Assembly: GCF_028416595.1 (NCBI RefSeq)
Contig: NZ_JAMQKC010000005.1
Location: 161,254 to 225,253 of the forward strand
Source of the DNA: Aquibacillus salsiterrae
GTDB taxonomy: Bacteria > Bacillota > Bacilli > Bacillales > Amphibacillaceae
Reading direction: 5' to 3'
DNA: 64,000 bases
Numbering within the stretch: position 1 is the first letter of the stretch; each line of letters starts with the position of its first letter. A model generated the notes under the pieces. It was given only the letters and a program-made list of their open reading frames with translations, ran no database searches and was not told where the DNA came from. The translations under genes and the position numbers were made by a program. Positions 43,395 to 53,616 of this stretch are shown one piece after another.

Positions 43395-44831
43395 TTAATA
43401 GTTATTAACACATCCAGACATCGTTTCTTTCGTTGACTGAGGATGACATTCTGATTCCACATCTTTCTCTTCTTTCCTAATGGAAATCCATTTACCACGT
43501 GCGAATTGAACGGTTAATACTACTGCTCTAAATGCAATATCGATCCCAATCGCAAGCCAGACACCGAACAATCCAAAGCCTAGCTGAATGGCTAATACAT
43601 ACACTAGTAATGTCCGAACAGCCCACATTCCGATTGCTGTTAAATACATGGGGAATTTCGTATTGTTTGCCCCCTGATATGCTCCGGTTAAAATTAGTAA
43701 TAATGCTAGAAAGGGCTGGAAAACACCTGATACTTTTAAGGCTGTCTCAATATTACTAATTACCGTAACGTCATCTGTGAAAAAGCTCCCGGCCCAACCT
43801 CCTAACACAAATAGAAGTGCACCTAGAATGGACATAGATATAACAGCAATCCATGCACATAGTTTCGTGTAAATTTTTGCCTCAGCAATATTTCCTGCTC
43901 CAATTTGTTGACCGACAAGAATGGTCGCAGCTGTTGCAAATCCATACCCTATCATATAGGAAAATACTTCGACATTACCTGCAATCTGATGTGCTGCAAA
44001 AACATTTGTACCAAGCACAACAACAAAACCAAAATAGACGATTTGGCCAAGTCTCATGACTAGCCGTTCCCCTGCTGCAGGTGCCCCTAGCGTCATTAAT
44101 TCTGCTAAATGCTGTTTGTCCGGCTTCCAATAAACGTTTCTAAAGGAGAGGACTGCAGAACGCTGTATATAGTAAAACAATGCAAAGCTGCCGATCAACC
44201 TGGAAAATACCGTCGCCAACGCTACACCAACAACACCCAATTCCGGAATAAACCAAAATCCAAAAATAAAGACATAGTCCAATGCTGCGTTTATGATATT
44301 GATCAAAATCGTAACCTTCATTGGTGACCGTGTATCACCAGCCCCTCTTAAGATTGCACTTAACACGAACATTAGTGACATAAAAATGGAAGGAATAGCT
44401 ACCACTTTCAAGTAAGTCTCGCCTGCTTCAAGTACATTGGCCTCAATTCCCATTAATTTTAATATTGGTCCTGCAAAGAACAATGTAATAACACCAGTCA
44501 GTATCCCGAACAGAATAGCCAATAAAACGGATTGTTGCCCAATATGGCGAGCTTTTTCCTGTTGTTTTGCCCCTAGGAAATTAGCAATTCGAACATTCGC
44601 CGCAACACCAATTGCCATAAACAAGGCAAAATAAATAGCCAAAACAGCATTAGCCACACCTACAGCCGATACTTCGGCAAGACCAATTTTTGAGACGAAA
44701 TATGTATCTACAAATCCGAGAATTGTTTGAAAGAAATTCTCTATCACCGCAGGCATAGCCAGTACTAATATAATTTTTACCTTATCCGCAGTGTTTTCTG
44801 CATGTTGTATCGTTTTTTCCTGATCCTTCAT
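43395..44831 (-). CDS. MATE family efflux transporter
   Basis: 478 residues from ATG 44829-44831 (MKDQEKTIQH) after GGAGGTATCC; a start eight codons upstream overlaps that site. Twelve hydrophobic segments in two related halves, with PAVIENFFQTILGFVDTYFV in the first and GAPAAGERLVMRLGQ in the second, as in NorM-like MATE pumps. It should export cationic or aromatic compounds with Na+ or H+. The specific substrate is unknown. A short Cys/His/Ser tail is present. Confidence 0.93.
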   Translation of the reverse strand: MKDQEKTIQHAENTADKVKIILVLAMPAVIENFFQTILGFVDTYFVSKIGLAEVSAVGVANAVLAIYFALFMAIGVAANVRIANFLGAKQQEKARHIGQQSVLLAILFGILTGVITLFFAGPILKLMGIEANVLEAGETYLKVVAIPSIFMSLMFVLSAILRGAGDTRSPMKVTILINIINAALDYVFIFGFWFIPELGVVGVALATVFSRLIGSFALFYYIQRSAVLSFRNVYWKPDKQHLAELMTLGAPAAGERLVMRLGQIVYFGFVVVLGTNVFAAHQIAGNVEVFSYMIGYGFATAATILVGQQIGAGNIAEAKIYTKLCAWIAVISMSILGALLFVLGGWAGSFFTDDVTVISNIETALKVSGVFQPFLALLLILTGAYQGANNTKFPMYLTAIGMWAVRTLLVYVLAIQLGFGLFGVWLAIGIDIAFRAVVLTVQFARGKWISIRKEEKDVESECHPQSTKETMSGCVNNY

Positions 44832-45004
44832 TTTTGGATACCTCCAATATGACACATTTATTTATAATCTAACCAATTAACCTGAAGGTATCCAAATCAA
44901 CTAATTTTGTCTTGAAAGATAGTCACGACATTTGATGTGTCCTTGTTACCTGACTTTTGTTCTCTTTTACATTTTTTATTTATTGAAGAAATTGAATTAA
45001 ACGG

Positions 45005-45059
45005 TTGACTTTTTTCGTTTACATATGTAAACTTAACTCATAAACAGATTACAGTTGTA
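45005..45059 (+). promoter_or_regulatory. Copper operon promoter with two CopY operator boxes
   Basis: Both TACATATGTA (45020-45029) and TACAGTTGTA (45050-45059) fit the cop box TACANNTGTA exactly, 30 bp apart, so on the same DNA face. The first lies within a probable promoter (TTGACT 45005-45010, 17 bp, TAAACT 45028-45033). CopY repressors leave these boxes when copper displaces zinc. Confidence 0.9.
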
Positions 45060-45080
45060 AACGAAGGGAGCGATAACCAC

Positions 45081-45539
45081 TTGTTAATGGAGGAAAAAAC
45101 TAATATTACAGAAGCTGAATGGGAAGTCATGCGGGTCGTTTGGTCACTCCATCAAGCCACAAGTAAAGAAATTAGCGGGGTCTTACAAACTAAAAAAAAT
45201 TGGAAAGAGGCAACAGTTAAAACATTGATAGGACGCTTAGTAAAAAAAGGAATGCTAAATGCAAAGCCTGATGGTAAACGTTATTTATATACAGCTACCA
45301 TCAATGAAACTGACAGCGTAAACGCTGTAACTAATGGATTATTTGATTTTATATGCAATAAAGAAAGAGGAAAGACGATTGCTAATATGATATCAGAAGC
45401 AACCTTAAGTCATGATGACATTAAACTACTAGAGCAGACTTTAGCTGAGAAGAAAAAAGAAGCCGTGGATGAAGTCGAATGTAATTGTGCTCCTGGTCAA
45501 TGTAAGTGTAATAGTCATCGCCATGGACACCATCATTAA
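45081..45539 (+). CDS. copY: CopY-type copper-responsive repressor
   Basis: 152 residues from TTG 45081, 11 nt after AGGGAG; an ATG two codons on is further from the ribosome site. N-terminal BlaI/MecI/CopY winged helix (TEAEWEVMRVVWSLHQATSKEI, then ATVKTLIGRLVKKGML). C-terminal metal motif CNCAPGQCKC is the exact CxCxxxxCxC of CopY, followed by a His-rich end. It should repress this operon through the two cop boxes upstream. Confidence 0.95.
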   Translation: MLMEEKTNITEAEWEVMRVVWSLHQATSKEISGVLQTKKNWKEATVKTLIGRLVKKGMLNAKPDGKRYLYTATINETDSVNAVTNGLFDFICNKERGKTIANMISEATLSHDDIKLLEQTLAEKKKEAVDEVECNCAPGQCKCNSHRHGHHH

Positions 45540-45616
45540 AAAAGTGCAAGCATAAGGATAAGGAACTAGACTATATTTTTCTTATCATTAAAAAATAAAA
45601 GGGAGTGTGTTTACTA

Positions 45617-45832
45617 ATGGAAAAAATAACATTATCAATTACAGGAATGAGTTGCAATCATTGTGTAAACAAAGTGGAGAATGCATTAAATGAACAAGAT
45701 GGTGTAGAGAAAGTAAAAGTTAATTTAAAAAAAGGTACGGCAGTTGTAAAATTCGATGAATCTAAACAAACATTAGATCAGTTAACAGCTGCTGTAAGCG
45801 AAGTGGGATATGAAGCAATCCCTGAAAACTAG
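45617..45832 (+). CDS. copZ: Copper chaperone CopZ
   Basis: 71 residues from ATG 45617, preceded by GGGAG. Single heavy-metal-associated domain with the MSCNHC copper motif and the usual beta-alpha-beta-beta-alpha-beta pattern. It carries Cu(I) to CopA and to the CopY repressor. 19 bp before copA, same operon. Confidence 0.95.
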   Translation: MEKITLSITGMSCNHCVNKVENALNEQDGVEKVKVNLKKGTAVVKFDESKQTLDQLTAAVSEVGYEAIPEN

Positions 45833-45851
45833 AATGAAAGGGTGAATTAAA

Positions 45852-48308
45852 ATGGCAACAAAAACCTTGAATATTGAGGGAATGACTTGTGCTTCTTGCG
45901 CACAAACAGTTGAAAAATCAACGAAAAAATTGCAAGGCGTCAGGTCATCTAGTGTTAATTTAGCAACAGAAAAACTAAGTATTGATTATGATGAAAATTC
46001 ATTATCAGTAAAAGACATCCAGGATGCTGTTGATAAAGCCGGTTATAAAGCAATGACAGATACAGAAAGTAAAACATTTGCGATCTCAGGGATGACTTGT
46101 GCTTCTTGTGTGCAGTCGGTAGAAAAAGCCACAAGAAAACTAGATGGTGTCTTGGAGTCAAATGTTAATTTAGCAACCGAGAAAATGAGTATAAAATATG
46201 ACCCTTCTGTATTAACTGTTTCAAATATAACGGAAGCTGTCTCTCACGCAGGCTATCAAGCACAGGAGGATGTTGGTTCAGCTGATTCTGTAGACGAAGA
46301 TCGTGCGAAGAAAGAAAGAGAAATTAAAAAGCTTTGGAATAGATTTTGGATATCAACCATCTTTGCAGTGCCATTACTGTACATTGCGATGGGGCATTTA
46401 TTAGGCGCACCATTACCAGGTTTTATTAATCCGGAAATGAATCCAGAAGCATTTGCGATGATTCAGCTTATTTTAACAATACCTGTTGTTTTTGTTAACA
46501 AAAATATCTACATTGTTGGATTCAAAACACTATTTGCCAAACATCCTAATATGGACTCCTTAATCGCACTCGGTACTAGTGCCGCAGTTTTATATGGTGT
46601 TTTTGCAACAATCATGATTTACGCTGGAGAAGTTAGCTTTGCTAATGATCTATATTTTGAAACAGCAGCAATAATTTTAGCATTGATAACACTCGGAAAA
46701 TATCTTGAAACATTAACAAAAGGAAAAACGTCCGAGGCAATCAAAAAACTAATGGGCCTTGCTCCTAAGACAGCAACCGTTATTAGAAATGGGAAAGAAG
46801 CAGAGATTTCGATTGATGAAGTAGTCGTAGGTGACATTGTCATTGTAAAGCCGGGTGAAAAACTTCCTGTAGACGGAATGGTTGTCGAAGGAATGACGGC
46901 CATTGATGAATCGATGTTAACTGGTGAAAGCATACCTGTTGAAAAAAGCGTAGGAGACAAAGTTATCGGAGCAAGTATCAATAAAAATGGAACAATTCAA
47001 TATGAAGCAACTAAAGTTGGAAAAGATACGGCATTGTCTCAAATTATTAAACTTGTCGAGGATGCTCAAGGGTCTAAAGCACCAATTGCAAAAATGGCCG
47101 ATGTTATCTCAGGGTATTTTGTGCCTATTGTTATTGGACTTTCAATTCTCTCAGGATTAGCTTGGTATTTTGGCGGTCAAACCGGCATCTTTGCACTAAC
47201 TATTTTCATCTCCGTACTAGTAATTGCTTGTCCATGTGCGCTTGGATTGGCAACACCGACTGCAATTATGATTGGTACAGGTAAAGGTGCAGAGAACGGG
47301 GTATTAATAAAGAGTGGTGTCGCGTTAGAGTCAACACACAAGCTTCAAACAATTGTTTTTGATAAAACCGGGACGATTACAGAAGGAAAACCTAAAGTAA
47401 CAGATATAGTTACTGCTAATGGAATATCCGAAGAAGAATTATTAATATTAGCTGCTTCTGCAGAAAAGGGTTCTGAACACCCGCTTGGAGAAGCAATTGT
47501 AAGAGGGGCAGAGGAAAAAGGTCTATCCTTTCAAAATACGAATGCATTCAACGCCATTCCAGGACATGGTATCGAAGTAGAAATAGATGAGAAGCGATTA
47601 CTACTAGGAAATAAAAAGCTAATGGATGACCGTAATATTTCATTAGGGTCATTAGCTAAAACGTCAGATGATTTAGCTAATGAAGGAAAAACACCGATGT
47701 ATATTGCAATTGATGATAAAATTGCTGGCATCATTGCTGTTGCTGATACTGTTAAAGAAAATAGTAAGAAGGCTATTGAAAAACTTCATGAAATGGGTAT
47801 CGAAGTGGCGATGATCACAGGTGATAACAAAAGAACAGCAGAAGCGATTGCCAAGCAAGTCGGAATTGATCGTGTATTAAGTGAAGTATTGCCTGAGGAT
47901 AAAGCAAGTGAAGTGAAGAAGCTGCAAGATGAAGGAAAGAAAGTTGGTATGGTTGGAGACGGAATTAACGATGCACCAGCACTTGCACAAGCGGATGTTG
48001 GAATTGCCATCGGTTCAGGAACGGATGTTGCAATGGAATCAGCCGATATTGTTCTGATGAGAAGTGATTTAATGGATGTTCCAACAGCTGTCCAATTAAG
48101 TAAATCAACAATCAGAAATATTAAACAAAATCTATTCTGGGCATTCGGATATAACACAGCCGGTATTCCAGTAGCAATGGGAATCTTGTTCCTGTTCGGT
48201 GGCCCATTATTAAGTCCAATCTTTGCCGCCGCCGCAATGAGCTTTAGCTCCGTGTCCGTATTATTAAACGCATTAAGACTAAAAAGATTTAAACCTGCAA
48301 GTAGCTAA
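45852..48308 (+). CDS. copA: Copper-exporting P1B-type ATPase
   Basis: 818 residues. Two N-terminal metal domains with MTCASC (C13/C16 and C83/C86). Then eight membrane helices, the actuator TGES (357-360), the membrane copper motif CPC (460-462), the phosphorylated Asp504 in DKTGT, the His543-Pro544 pair, GDGINDAP, and the last-helix MSFSSV motif of Cu+ pumps. Full length for the family. It pumps Cu(I) out of the cell. Third gene of the cop operon. Confidence 0.98.
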   Translation: MATKTLNIEGMTCASCAQTVEKSTKKLQGVRSSSVNLATEKLSIDYDENSLSVKDIQDAVDKAGYKAMTDTESKTFAISGMTCASCVQSVEKATRKLDGVLESNVNLATEKMSIKYDPSVLTVSNITEAVSHAGYQAQEDVGSADSVDEDRAKKEREIKKLWNRFWISTIFAVPLLYIAMGHLLGAPLPGFINPEMNPEAFAMIQLILTIPVVFVNKNIYIVGFKTLFAKHPNMDSLIALGTSAAVLYGVFATIMIYAGEVSFANDLYFETAAIILALITLGKYLETLTKGKTSEAIKKLMGLAPKTATVIRNGKEAEISIDEVVVGDIVIVKPGEKLPVDGMVVEGMTAIDESMLTGESIPVEKSVGDKVIGASINKNGTIQYEATKVGKDTALSQIIKLVEDAQGSKAPIAKMADVISGYFVPIVIGLSILSGLAWYFGGQTGIFALTIFISVLVIACPCALGLATPTAIMIGTGKGAENGVLIKSGVALESTHKLQTIVFDKTGTITEGKPKVTDIVTANGISEEELLILAASAEKGSEHPLGEAIVRGAEEKGLSFQNTNAFNAIPGHGIEVEIDEKRLLLGNKKLMDDRNISLGSLAKTSDDLANEGKTPMYIAIDDKIAGIIAVADTVKENSKKAIEKLHEMGIEVAMITGDNKRTAEAIAKQVGIDRVLSEVLPEDKASEVKKLQDEGKKVGMVGDGINDAPALAQADVGIAIGSGTDVAMESADIVLMRSDLMDVPTAVQLSKSTIRNIKQNLFWAFGYNTAGIPVAMGILFLFGGPLLSPIFAAAAMSFSSVSVLLNALRLKRFKPASS

Positions 48309-48332
48309 GAACAAATATTGGAGGTGGGTCGT

Positions 48333-48617
48333 TTGGAATGGGGATTAATTCTACTTTTTCTTTTATGTCCACTTATGATGCTGTTTATGCACGGTAGTCA
48401 CAAGGGTAAGGGGCATAATCATCAAGGTGAAAGTAGTAAAAAACACGACCATGATACTAACCATAACCACGCAATAGAACAAGATGACACTACAAGTCGA
48501 GTTGAACGGATGGATAGCTACAAAATTAACCAACTTGAAGGACAAATGGAGTTATTAAAAAACCAGAATGAATTGCTTCAAAAGAAGGTAGAAGAAGCTA
48601 AACGCGATTACAAGTAG
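48333..48617 (+). CDS. Small His-rich membrane-anchored protein (DUF2933-like)
   Basis: 94 residues from TTG 48333, 6 nt after GGAGGTG. One N-terminal membrane helix with Cys and Met (LILLFLLCPLMMLFMHG), a stretch with many His (GKGHNHQGE, HDHDTNHNHA), then a coiled coil (INQLEGQMELLKNQNELLQKKV). Similar small proteins often follow copA. A metal-buffering or sensing role is plausible from the His/Met content. Last gene of the operon. Confidence 0.82.
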   Translation: MEWGLILLFLLCPLMMLFMHGSHKGKGHNHQGESSKKHDHDTNHNHAIEQDDTTSRVERMDSYKINQLEGQMELLKNQNELLQKKVEEAKRDYK

Positions 48618-48630
48618 AGTTCGTATTTCA

Positions 48631-48676
48631 GTCAGGTACCACCTAAAGGACATATACCTTAAGCGTGGTACCTGAC
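48631..48676 (+). terminator. Hairpin ending the copper operon
   Basis: GTCAGGTACCAC and GTGGTACCTGAC form a perfect 12-bp stem, followed by ATTATTAATT rather than a clean T-run. Confidence 0.7.
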
Positions 48677-48754
48677 ATTATTAATTGATTGAAAAGTTCT
48701 ATGCAAGAAACCCCCTGCTAACACTACGTGAGTTAGGCTCCATCCTCAATCCGG

Positions 48755-49990
48755 TTATACCGCCTTACAAATTTTTTGGAGTACAGAAACATCGCTACCA
48801 AATTTGCACATAGAATCACAATCACAACGCAAATCCGCAAACAGTATGTAAGAAATAGACAAGGAATCCAATGTTTTGAAAGATGGTCTTAACAGCTGTG
48901 CTTTAATTTCCTTTTCTCTTTTTTCAGGTGCCACTAGGTAAAAATCAACATCCTGACCAATCGATAAAGACAAGTCATTTAACCGCAAAATACCTGAGTA
49001 TATCGATGTACTCTTTTCCACTTCAAAACCACTGACAATGTTGTTTCCCTCATCTAACCAAAGGACATCAATCAGTGATACCGTATCATAAACCGCTTCA
49101 GGAATTGCCGGGATAATCAGTTCCTTTAGGGAATACTCCCCAAGTTTTGTTCCATCCCAGACCCGCTTATGATCATTACGCGCAATCCATACCTTGTAAC
49201 CAAGTGAGTTTCCAAGTTTAGCAAGGTAGAATTGCATCTCGGTGTGGACATTTTCTTCCAACACATCTAGATTGACTTGTTTGTGACGTTTCATCTTCAC
49301 CTTAATCCGCTTCTCTTGTTCAGAATCAATTACCTTCGTAGCATTTTCCGCTATGACCAAGCGACTATTTCCAATTTCAAATAATAGCCCGGCAATTGCT
49401 CCTAAATCCTTTGACAGACTATGACGATAACGACTATTCTCCTCTAGTATCACCTCTCTCATTTCAAGGTAAGCTTGCCAGGAGCCTAGTTTTTTCTTTT
49501 GATTAAATAACATATTAAAACCATTGACAATTGCTGTATTGAAAGGAGGGAAAACTGTCGGATGTAAGAAATATAAAATATTGGCAACCGCTGGTCCTAA
49601 TCCTTTTATTTTAAGAGCTTCAAGAGCGTGAATTTCTTTTATTAATTGCTCCTCATTTGTCGTTGCGAGACAACTTTTCAAAAATCGAGCAAATGCCCGT
49701 TTATTCAAATCATTTTCATAAATATCAGGGATTCTTAATTTAGGCTTCCAGAAGAATGCATGTGCTGCTCCTTCGAATACTTGCTTTTGCTCTGAGATCG
49801 CAGTAATTACTGTTTCAAGGCTTGAACCTTTGAAATCATTGCCAAAAGAACCTGTTTCTATTTCATTTATTACCTTCACAAGGCTTTTTCTAATGGAACG
49901 AAAAGCTTTTAAACGATCATCGTTATTAAGAAACCAAGTATGATAGACTGATTCCGGATCCTCTTTAAAACTTTTAATGATTTCCTCCAA
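48755..49990 (-). CDS. Two-domain protein: helix-hairpin-helix region plus PD-(D/E)XK-like nuclease region
   Basis: 411 residues from TTG 49988-49990, about 9 nt after GGGAGAGGG. An open frame extends 68 codons upstream but without a ribosome site. The N-terminal half is helical with a helix-hairpin-helix motif (ALKIKGLGPAVANIL, ~residues 124-138), like DNA glycosylases. The C-terminal half carries HTEMQFYLAKLG (Glu251), VSLIDVLWL (Asp308) and GFEVEKSTSIYSGILRL (Glu325, Lys326), a PD-(D/E)XK-like pattern. It could be a solitary nuclease of repair or defence. There is no methylase or helicase partner here. Confidence 0.7.
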   Translation of the reverse strand: MEEIIKSFKEDPESVYHTWFLNNDDRLKAFRSIRKSLVKVINEIETGSFGNDFKGSSLETVITAISEQKQVFEGAAHAFFWKPKLRIPDIYENDLNKRAFARFLKSCLATTNEEQLIKEIHALEALKIKGLGPAVANILYFLHPTVFPPFNTAIVNGFNMLFNQKKKLGSWQAYLEMREVILEENSRYRHSLSKDLGAIAGLLFEIGNSRLVIAENATKVIDSEQEKRIKVKMKRHKQVNLDVLEENVHTEMQFYLAKLGNSLGYKVWIARNDHKRVWDGTKLGEYSLKELIIPAIPEAVYDTVSLIDVLWLDEGNNIVSGFEVEKSTSIYSGILRLNDLSLSIGQDVDFYLVAPEKREKEIKAQLLRPSFKTLDSLSISYILFADLRCDCDSMCKFGSDVSVLQKICKAV

Positions 49991-50106
49991 AGCATAACAC
50001 CCTCTCCCTATTGCTTTCTTAATTATACACCTTCCCAACTTAATGGGACATAGGAAACATAGGAAAAACGCAAGACGCGCCTTTGATTGACACAGTTTCA
50101 CTTTTT

Positions 50107-50150
50107 TCTGTCCGATTGGGGTGGGATTCGGACTCGGTTGAGTGAGTTGT
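50107..50150. repeat. Broken solitary copy of the 52-bp palindromic unit
   Basis: CTGTCCGATT, a short spacer, then ATTCGGACTCGG: the two arms of the 36329 array unit in neighbouring positions. The region 49991-50345 also has a short dispersed-repeat fragment (AAAAACGCAAGACGCGCC) and no gene. Confidence 0.6.
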
Positions 50151-50345
50151 GCCTTTCTTGATGGTTGATTACCGCCCCAGGCAGTTGCACACACTTAGGG
50201 CAACACCTCAGTCCTTTTGCGCGATTTACTTCTGCGATAAAACTTATTGCAACAGACGGCTAATCAGCTATATTTGTCCTTAGTGAGATGCATTAATTTT
50301 TGCTGATATGGTTAATTTAAAGAAGAATAAAGGAGGGATTTTTAA

Positions 50346-50480
50346 ATGGATAATACGCATGAATTTGTAGAAAAAATTCACGACAAGCAAAGAAAAGCAG
50401 AAAAAAACAAACAACATCAAGGGAATGGCCGTCCAAGCAACAAACTGCCTAGTAAGAAGCACAACAACAGCAATAGTTGA
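50346..50480 (+). CDS. Small basic protein, DUF4023 type
   Basis: 44 codons starting MDNTHEFVEKIHDKQRKAEK and ending KKHNNSNS, with AAGGAGGG upstream. The start MDNTHEFVEK and the NGRPSNKLPSKKH part match the short DUF4023 family of Bacillaceae. Highly basic, hydrophilic and rich in Lys, Asn and His. Function unknown. Too short for usual gene-length cutoffs. Confidence 0.82.
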   Translation: MDNTHEFVEKIHDKQRKAEKNKQHQGNGRPSNKLPSKKHNNSNS

Positions 50481-50498
50481 GAGGAACGAATTAATTAA

Positions 50499-50645
50499 GA
50501 AAAGCGGAAGGCACCTTGTTAAGGCCTCGACAGGCATAAGACAAGACCTGACGTGGCGGTCTTTGCCGCAGAAGGGATTATGGACCCCGAGGGGCTAGGA
50601 AGCGGAGTAGACAGCTCTTGGATCTTTTTATGCTTTCTTATCTTT
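50499..50645. repeat. Dispersed intergenic repeat, nearly full copy
   Basis: AAGAAAAGCGGAAGGCACC, GACGTGGCGGTCTTTGCCGC, GACCCCGAGGGGCTAGG, AGACAGCTCTTGGATC and T-rich tail, matching the copy at 16042 block by block. Confidence 0.85.
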
Positions 50646-50654
50646 TAAATAAAT

Positions 50655-50696
50655 GATGGGTTTCGAGGGACAATGGACCTGTCCTTCAAACCCATC
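50655..50696 (-). terminator. Terminator of the codBA operon
   Basis: GATGGGTTT and AAACCCATC flank a second stem (GGACA/TGTCC), following the codA stop on the minus strand. Confidence 0.75.
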
Positions 50697-50739
50697 ACAT
50701 GTACATCATTTAGGCAGACCTTGAGATGAGAGGTAGCAT

Positions 50740-52005
50740 TTATTTCTTAAACGTAATGTTCTCTTCGGTTTCACCCATTGTTAACGTCGTTTTTGCTGGT
50801 TTCGTATTGACTAATACTTTTCCATGACGAACCGAGTATAAAATCGATGATTGGCGACGAATTGCATCATATTCATCATCAGCGTCCAAAATGATAAGAT
50901 TTGCACTCTTTCCTTCTTCCAAGCCATATTCATCAGCTAACCCCATTGTTTTCGCACTATTCGTTGTAATAAAGTCGATTGAGTTTTTGATTTGCTCATA
51001 ACCCATTAGCTGACAGACATGTAACCCCATATGGAGCACTTGCAGCATATTCCCTGTACCAAGTGGATACCACGGATCAAAAATATCATCATGACCGAAG
51101 CTTACATTACAGCCGGCTTCGGTTAATTCCTTGACCCTTGTAATTCCGCGTCGTTTTGGATATGAATCCATTCTGCCTTGCAGGTGAATATTTACGAGTG
51201 GATTGGCGACAAAGTTAATCTCCGACATTTTCAATAAACGCATTAACTTATACACATAAGCATTGTTGTACGAATGCATCGCGGTAGTGTGACTTGCGGT
51301 AACTTTCGCACCCATCCCAGTCCGGAGTGCTTCGGCAGCAACTACTTCGACAAACCGTGACTGCTCATCGTCAATTTCATCACAATGAATATCAATGAGT
51401 CGGTCATACTTTTCTGCTAAGGCAAAAACCTTTTTCACCGAATCAACACCGTACTCACGTGTGAATTCGAAGTGCGGGATACCACCTACAACGTCAGCAC
51501 CCATCCGAACTGCTTCTTCTAACAGCTCCTCCCCATTTGGATAGGATAAAATTCCTTCTTGCGGGAAAGCAACAAGCTGTAAATTCACATATGGAGCAAC
51601 CTCTGCTTTAACCTCTAACAATGCTTTTAACGCGACTAAATCAGGATCTGTAACATCAACATGGGTTCGAACATATTGAATCCCATTAGCCATTTGCATT
51701 TTCAAAGCTTTCATTGCCCGCTCTTTGACATCGTCCTTCGTTAACGACTGCTTTCGCTCTGACCAACGCATTATCCCCTCAAACAATGTCCCACTTTCAT
51801 TCCATTTCGGTTCACCTGCTGTCAAGGTTGTGTCCAAGTGAATATGTGGTTCAACAAAAGGAGGAAGGACTAAGTGTCCCTCTGCATCAATGATTTCCTC
51901 ATCTGCTACTTCGATATGCTGGGCAATGGTTTCAATCGTTTCATTCTCGATTTTTATATCCCATAACCCTTCACGATTACGTAATGCTGCATTTTTAATT
52001 AACAT
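50740..52005 (-). CDS. codA: Cytosine deaminase
   Basis: 421 residues, amidohydrolase barrel: [21 protein letters not shown] near residue 55 (metal His pair), [12 protein letters not shown] (metal and proton-relay residues), [10 protein letters not shown] and [17 protein letters not shown]. These match the CodA line of cytosine/isoguanine deaminases. It yields uracil and ammonia. It follows codB by 3 bp, so cytosine is imported and then deaminated for pyrimidine salvage. Confidence 0.95.
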   Translation of the reverse strand: MLIKNAALRNREGLWDIKIENETIETIAQHIEVADEEIIDAEGHLVLPPFVEPHIHLDTTLTAGEPKWNESGTLFEGIMRWSERKQSLTKDDVKERAMKALKMQMANGIQYVRTHVDVTDPDLVALKALLEVKAEVAPYVNLQLVAFPQEGILSYPNGEELLEEAVRMGADVVGGIPHFEFTREYGVDSVKKVFALAEKYDRLIDIHCDEIDDEQSRFVEVVAAEALRTGMGAKVTASHTTAMHSYNNAYVYKLMRLLKMSEINFVANPLVNIHLQGRMDSYPKRRGITRVKELTEAGCNVSFGHDDIFDPWYPLGTGNMLQVLHMGLHVCQLMGYEQIKNSIDFITTNSAKTMGLADEYGLEEGKSANLIILDADDEYDAIRRQSSILYSVRHGKVLVNTKPAKTTLTMGETEENITFKK

Positions 52006-52008
52006 AAA

Positions 52009-53280
52009 TTAGATCACCTTTTTCATCTCTACTTTAGTTGATTGTGAAAATAATACTTTTATAATCATAGAAATGATAACATAAGATACCGCTGCACCCA
52101 AGGTTGCATTTAATGGCGCGATTCCTGGTACATATTTTGCCATCACTACGCCAATTCCCCAAGCAGCAATTGCTCCTACGTTAACAGCTTTAAATTTGGC
52201 TTGAGAAAGTGCCTGATATTTTCCACGATTAATAATAAAATAGTCTGCCAAAATAATAGCACCAATTGGGGGTAATGTAGAACCTAGAAATGTTAACCAA
52301 CCAACGAAATTGTTATATAACCACATTGCAAGAACTGTTCCAAGTACGCCATTAAAGATAACCAATTTATTTTTAGAGATTTTCGTAATGTTTGAGAATC
52401 CAAGTCCTGATGCATACAACGCATTATCATTTGTTGTCCAAATATTTAGTCCTAATACAATGATTGCTGGTAATATTAAGCCTTGTAAAAACATTACTTC
52501 AGAAATATCCGACTGACCTGTTACGATAGCCCCTACTGCTCCAAAAATAAACATTAATGAATTTCCGATAAAAAAGGCAATAACTGTTGAGATGACGCCA
52601 GTGCGCTTATTTTTAGCAAAGCGAGCAAAGTCTGGCGTTAACGTTCCCCCACTAATGAATGAACCGACACAAATAGTAATCGCTGCACCAATCGCAATCG
52701 TCTCTGATGGTTGATAAGCAAACAATTCATTGAGTCCACCAAGCGTTTGAGTTGCTTCCACTGCCGAATAACTTCCCAAAATTGCAATCGCCGGTACTGC
52801 AATAAAGCTTAAAATCGTCAGTGCCTTAATGCCAAAGTAAGCAGTTGCCGTCATTAAAATACCTGAAATGGCAATAAGTAACGTTGTATCGATTCCTGTA
52901 ACTTTTTGGACAGGAAGAGCAAACATAGCTACTCCTACGCCAAACCAACCAACCTGTGTTGCACCGAGCAAAAATGAAGCAAGATAAGATCCTTTTTCCC
53001 CAAATGCATAACGAGCTAGTAAATGCGTAGATAATCCTGTTTTTGCTGCAACATAACTTAATAGCCCTGTATATAATCCTAAAATTAGATTTCCGACTAA
53101 AACTACCAAGATAAACTGTGTTGCCGTCAATCCCATACCAAGCGTTCCACCTGATAGCATACTTGCTGAGAAAAAGGTGAAACCAAGCATGATTACAAGC
53201 ATTTTCCAAAAACCATTTCTATTCCCCATTGGTACTGCTTGTAGTGCAAAATCATGATCAATATGTTGTTTTTTCATCAT
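52009..53280 (-). CDS. codB: Cytosine permease
   Basis: 423 residues (a second ATG at 53277 is equally near GGAGG). About 12 helices of the NCS1 family, with GLGMGLTATQFILVVLVGN and a typical helix 1 motif (FTFFSASMLSGG). Coupled to codA. The leader holds a PyrR-binding site and a terminator, so expression should rise when uridine nucleotides are short. Confidence 0.94.
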   Translation of the reverse strand: MMKKQHIDHDFALQAVPMGNRNGFWKMLVIMLGFTFFSASMLSGGTLGMGLTATQFILVVLVGNLILGLYTGLLSYVAAKTGLSTHLLARYAFGEKGSYLASFLLGATQVGWFGVGVAMFALPVQKVTGIDTTLLIAISGILMTATAYFGIKALTILSFIAVPAIAILGSYSAVEATQTLGGLNELFAYQPSETIAIGAAITICVGSFISGGTLTPDFARFAKNKRTGVISTVIAFFIGNSLMFIFGAVGAIVTGQSDISEVMFLQGLILPAIIVLGLNIWTTNDNALYASGLGFSNITKISKNKLVIFNGVLGTVLAMWLYNNFVGWLTFLGSTLPPIGAIILADYFIINRGKYQALSQAKFKAVNVGAIAAWGIGVVMAKYVPGIAPLNATLGAAVSYVIISMIIKVLFSQSTKVEMKKVI

Positions 53281-53331
53281 AATTCCTCCAGTTCAAATAG
53301 TATGAACCGGTACCTAAAGGGATTTTCGCAT

Positions 53332-53370
53332 AAAAAAAACGCCTTGCCGTAGAGACAAGAAGCGTTTTTT
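53332..53370 (-). terminator. Attenuator terminator of codBA
   Basis: On the minus strand AAAAAACGCTTCTTGTC pairs with GGCAAGGCGTTTTTTTT. A competing pairing AGGGATT with AATCCCT spans it and could act as antiterminator. Confidence 0.9.
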
Positions 53371-53412
53371 CACACACTAGCAAATAAGGACAGTACAATC
53401 CCTATTTACATC

Positions 53413-53452
53413 CGCTCACCTTGTCAGCCTCACGGGACTGAATTAAAGGTAC
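53413..53452 (-). promoter_or_regulatory. PyrR-binding loop in the codBA leader
   Basis: Minus strand TTCAGTCCCGTGAGGCTGAC fits the PyrR binding consensus (ARUCCNGNGAGGYU). In pyr operons UMP-bound PyrR holds this loop and so promotes termination downstream. The loop lies about 45 nt upstream of the terminator. The rest of 53281-53616 has no gene. Confidence 0.88.
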
Positions 53453-53616
53453 CAGTTATTTAATTACTTGTATTATGTCAGGTTGGCATGTTTTCGTCAA
53501 GAGTTTAGCAGAAAATGATCATTTGTAAATAGTGGCATTATGCATGAATAAAAGCATGAAATAAACCAATAGTCACTTTTTCTTTTCAAAGCGACTTACT
53601 AATGGAAGGTTTATTG

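Noticed and set aside
48755..50194. N-terminal extension of the HhH/nuclease protein up to 50194
   Set aside because: The first 68 codons are low-complexity, cross the repeat-rich gap and have no ribosome site; TTG 49990 does.
50280..50537. 85-codon minus-strand frame
   Set aside because: It covers the DUF4023-type gene on the plus strand, which has a strong ribosome site and a recognisable family start.
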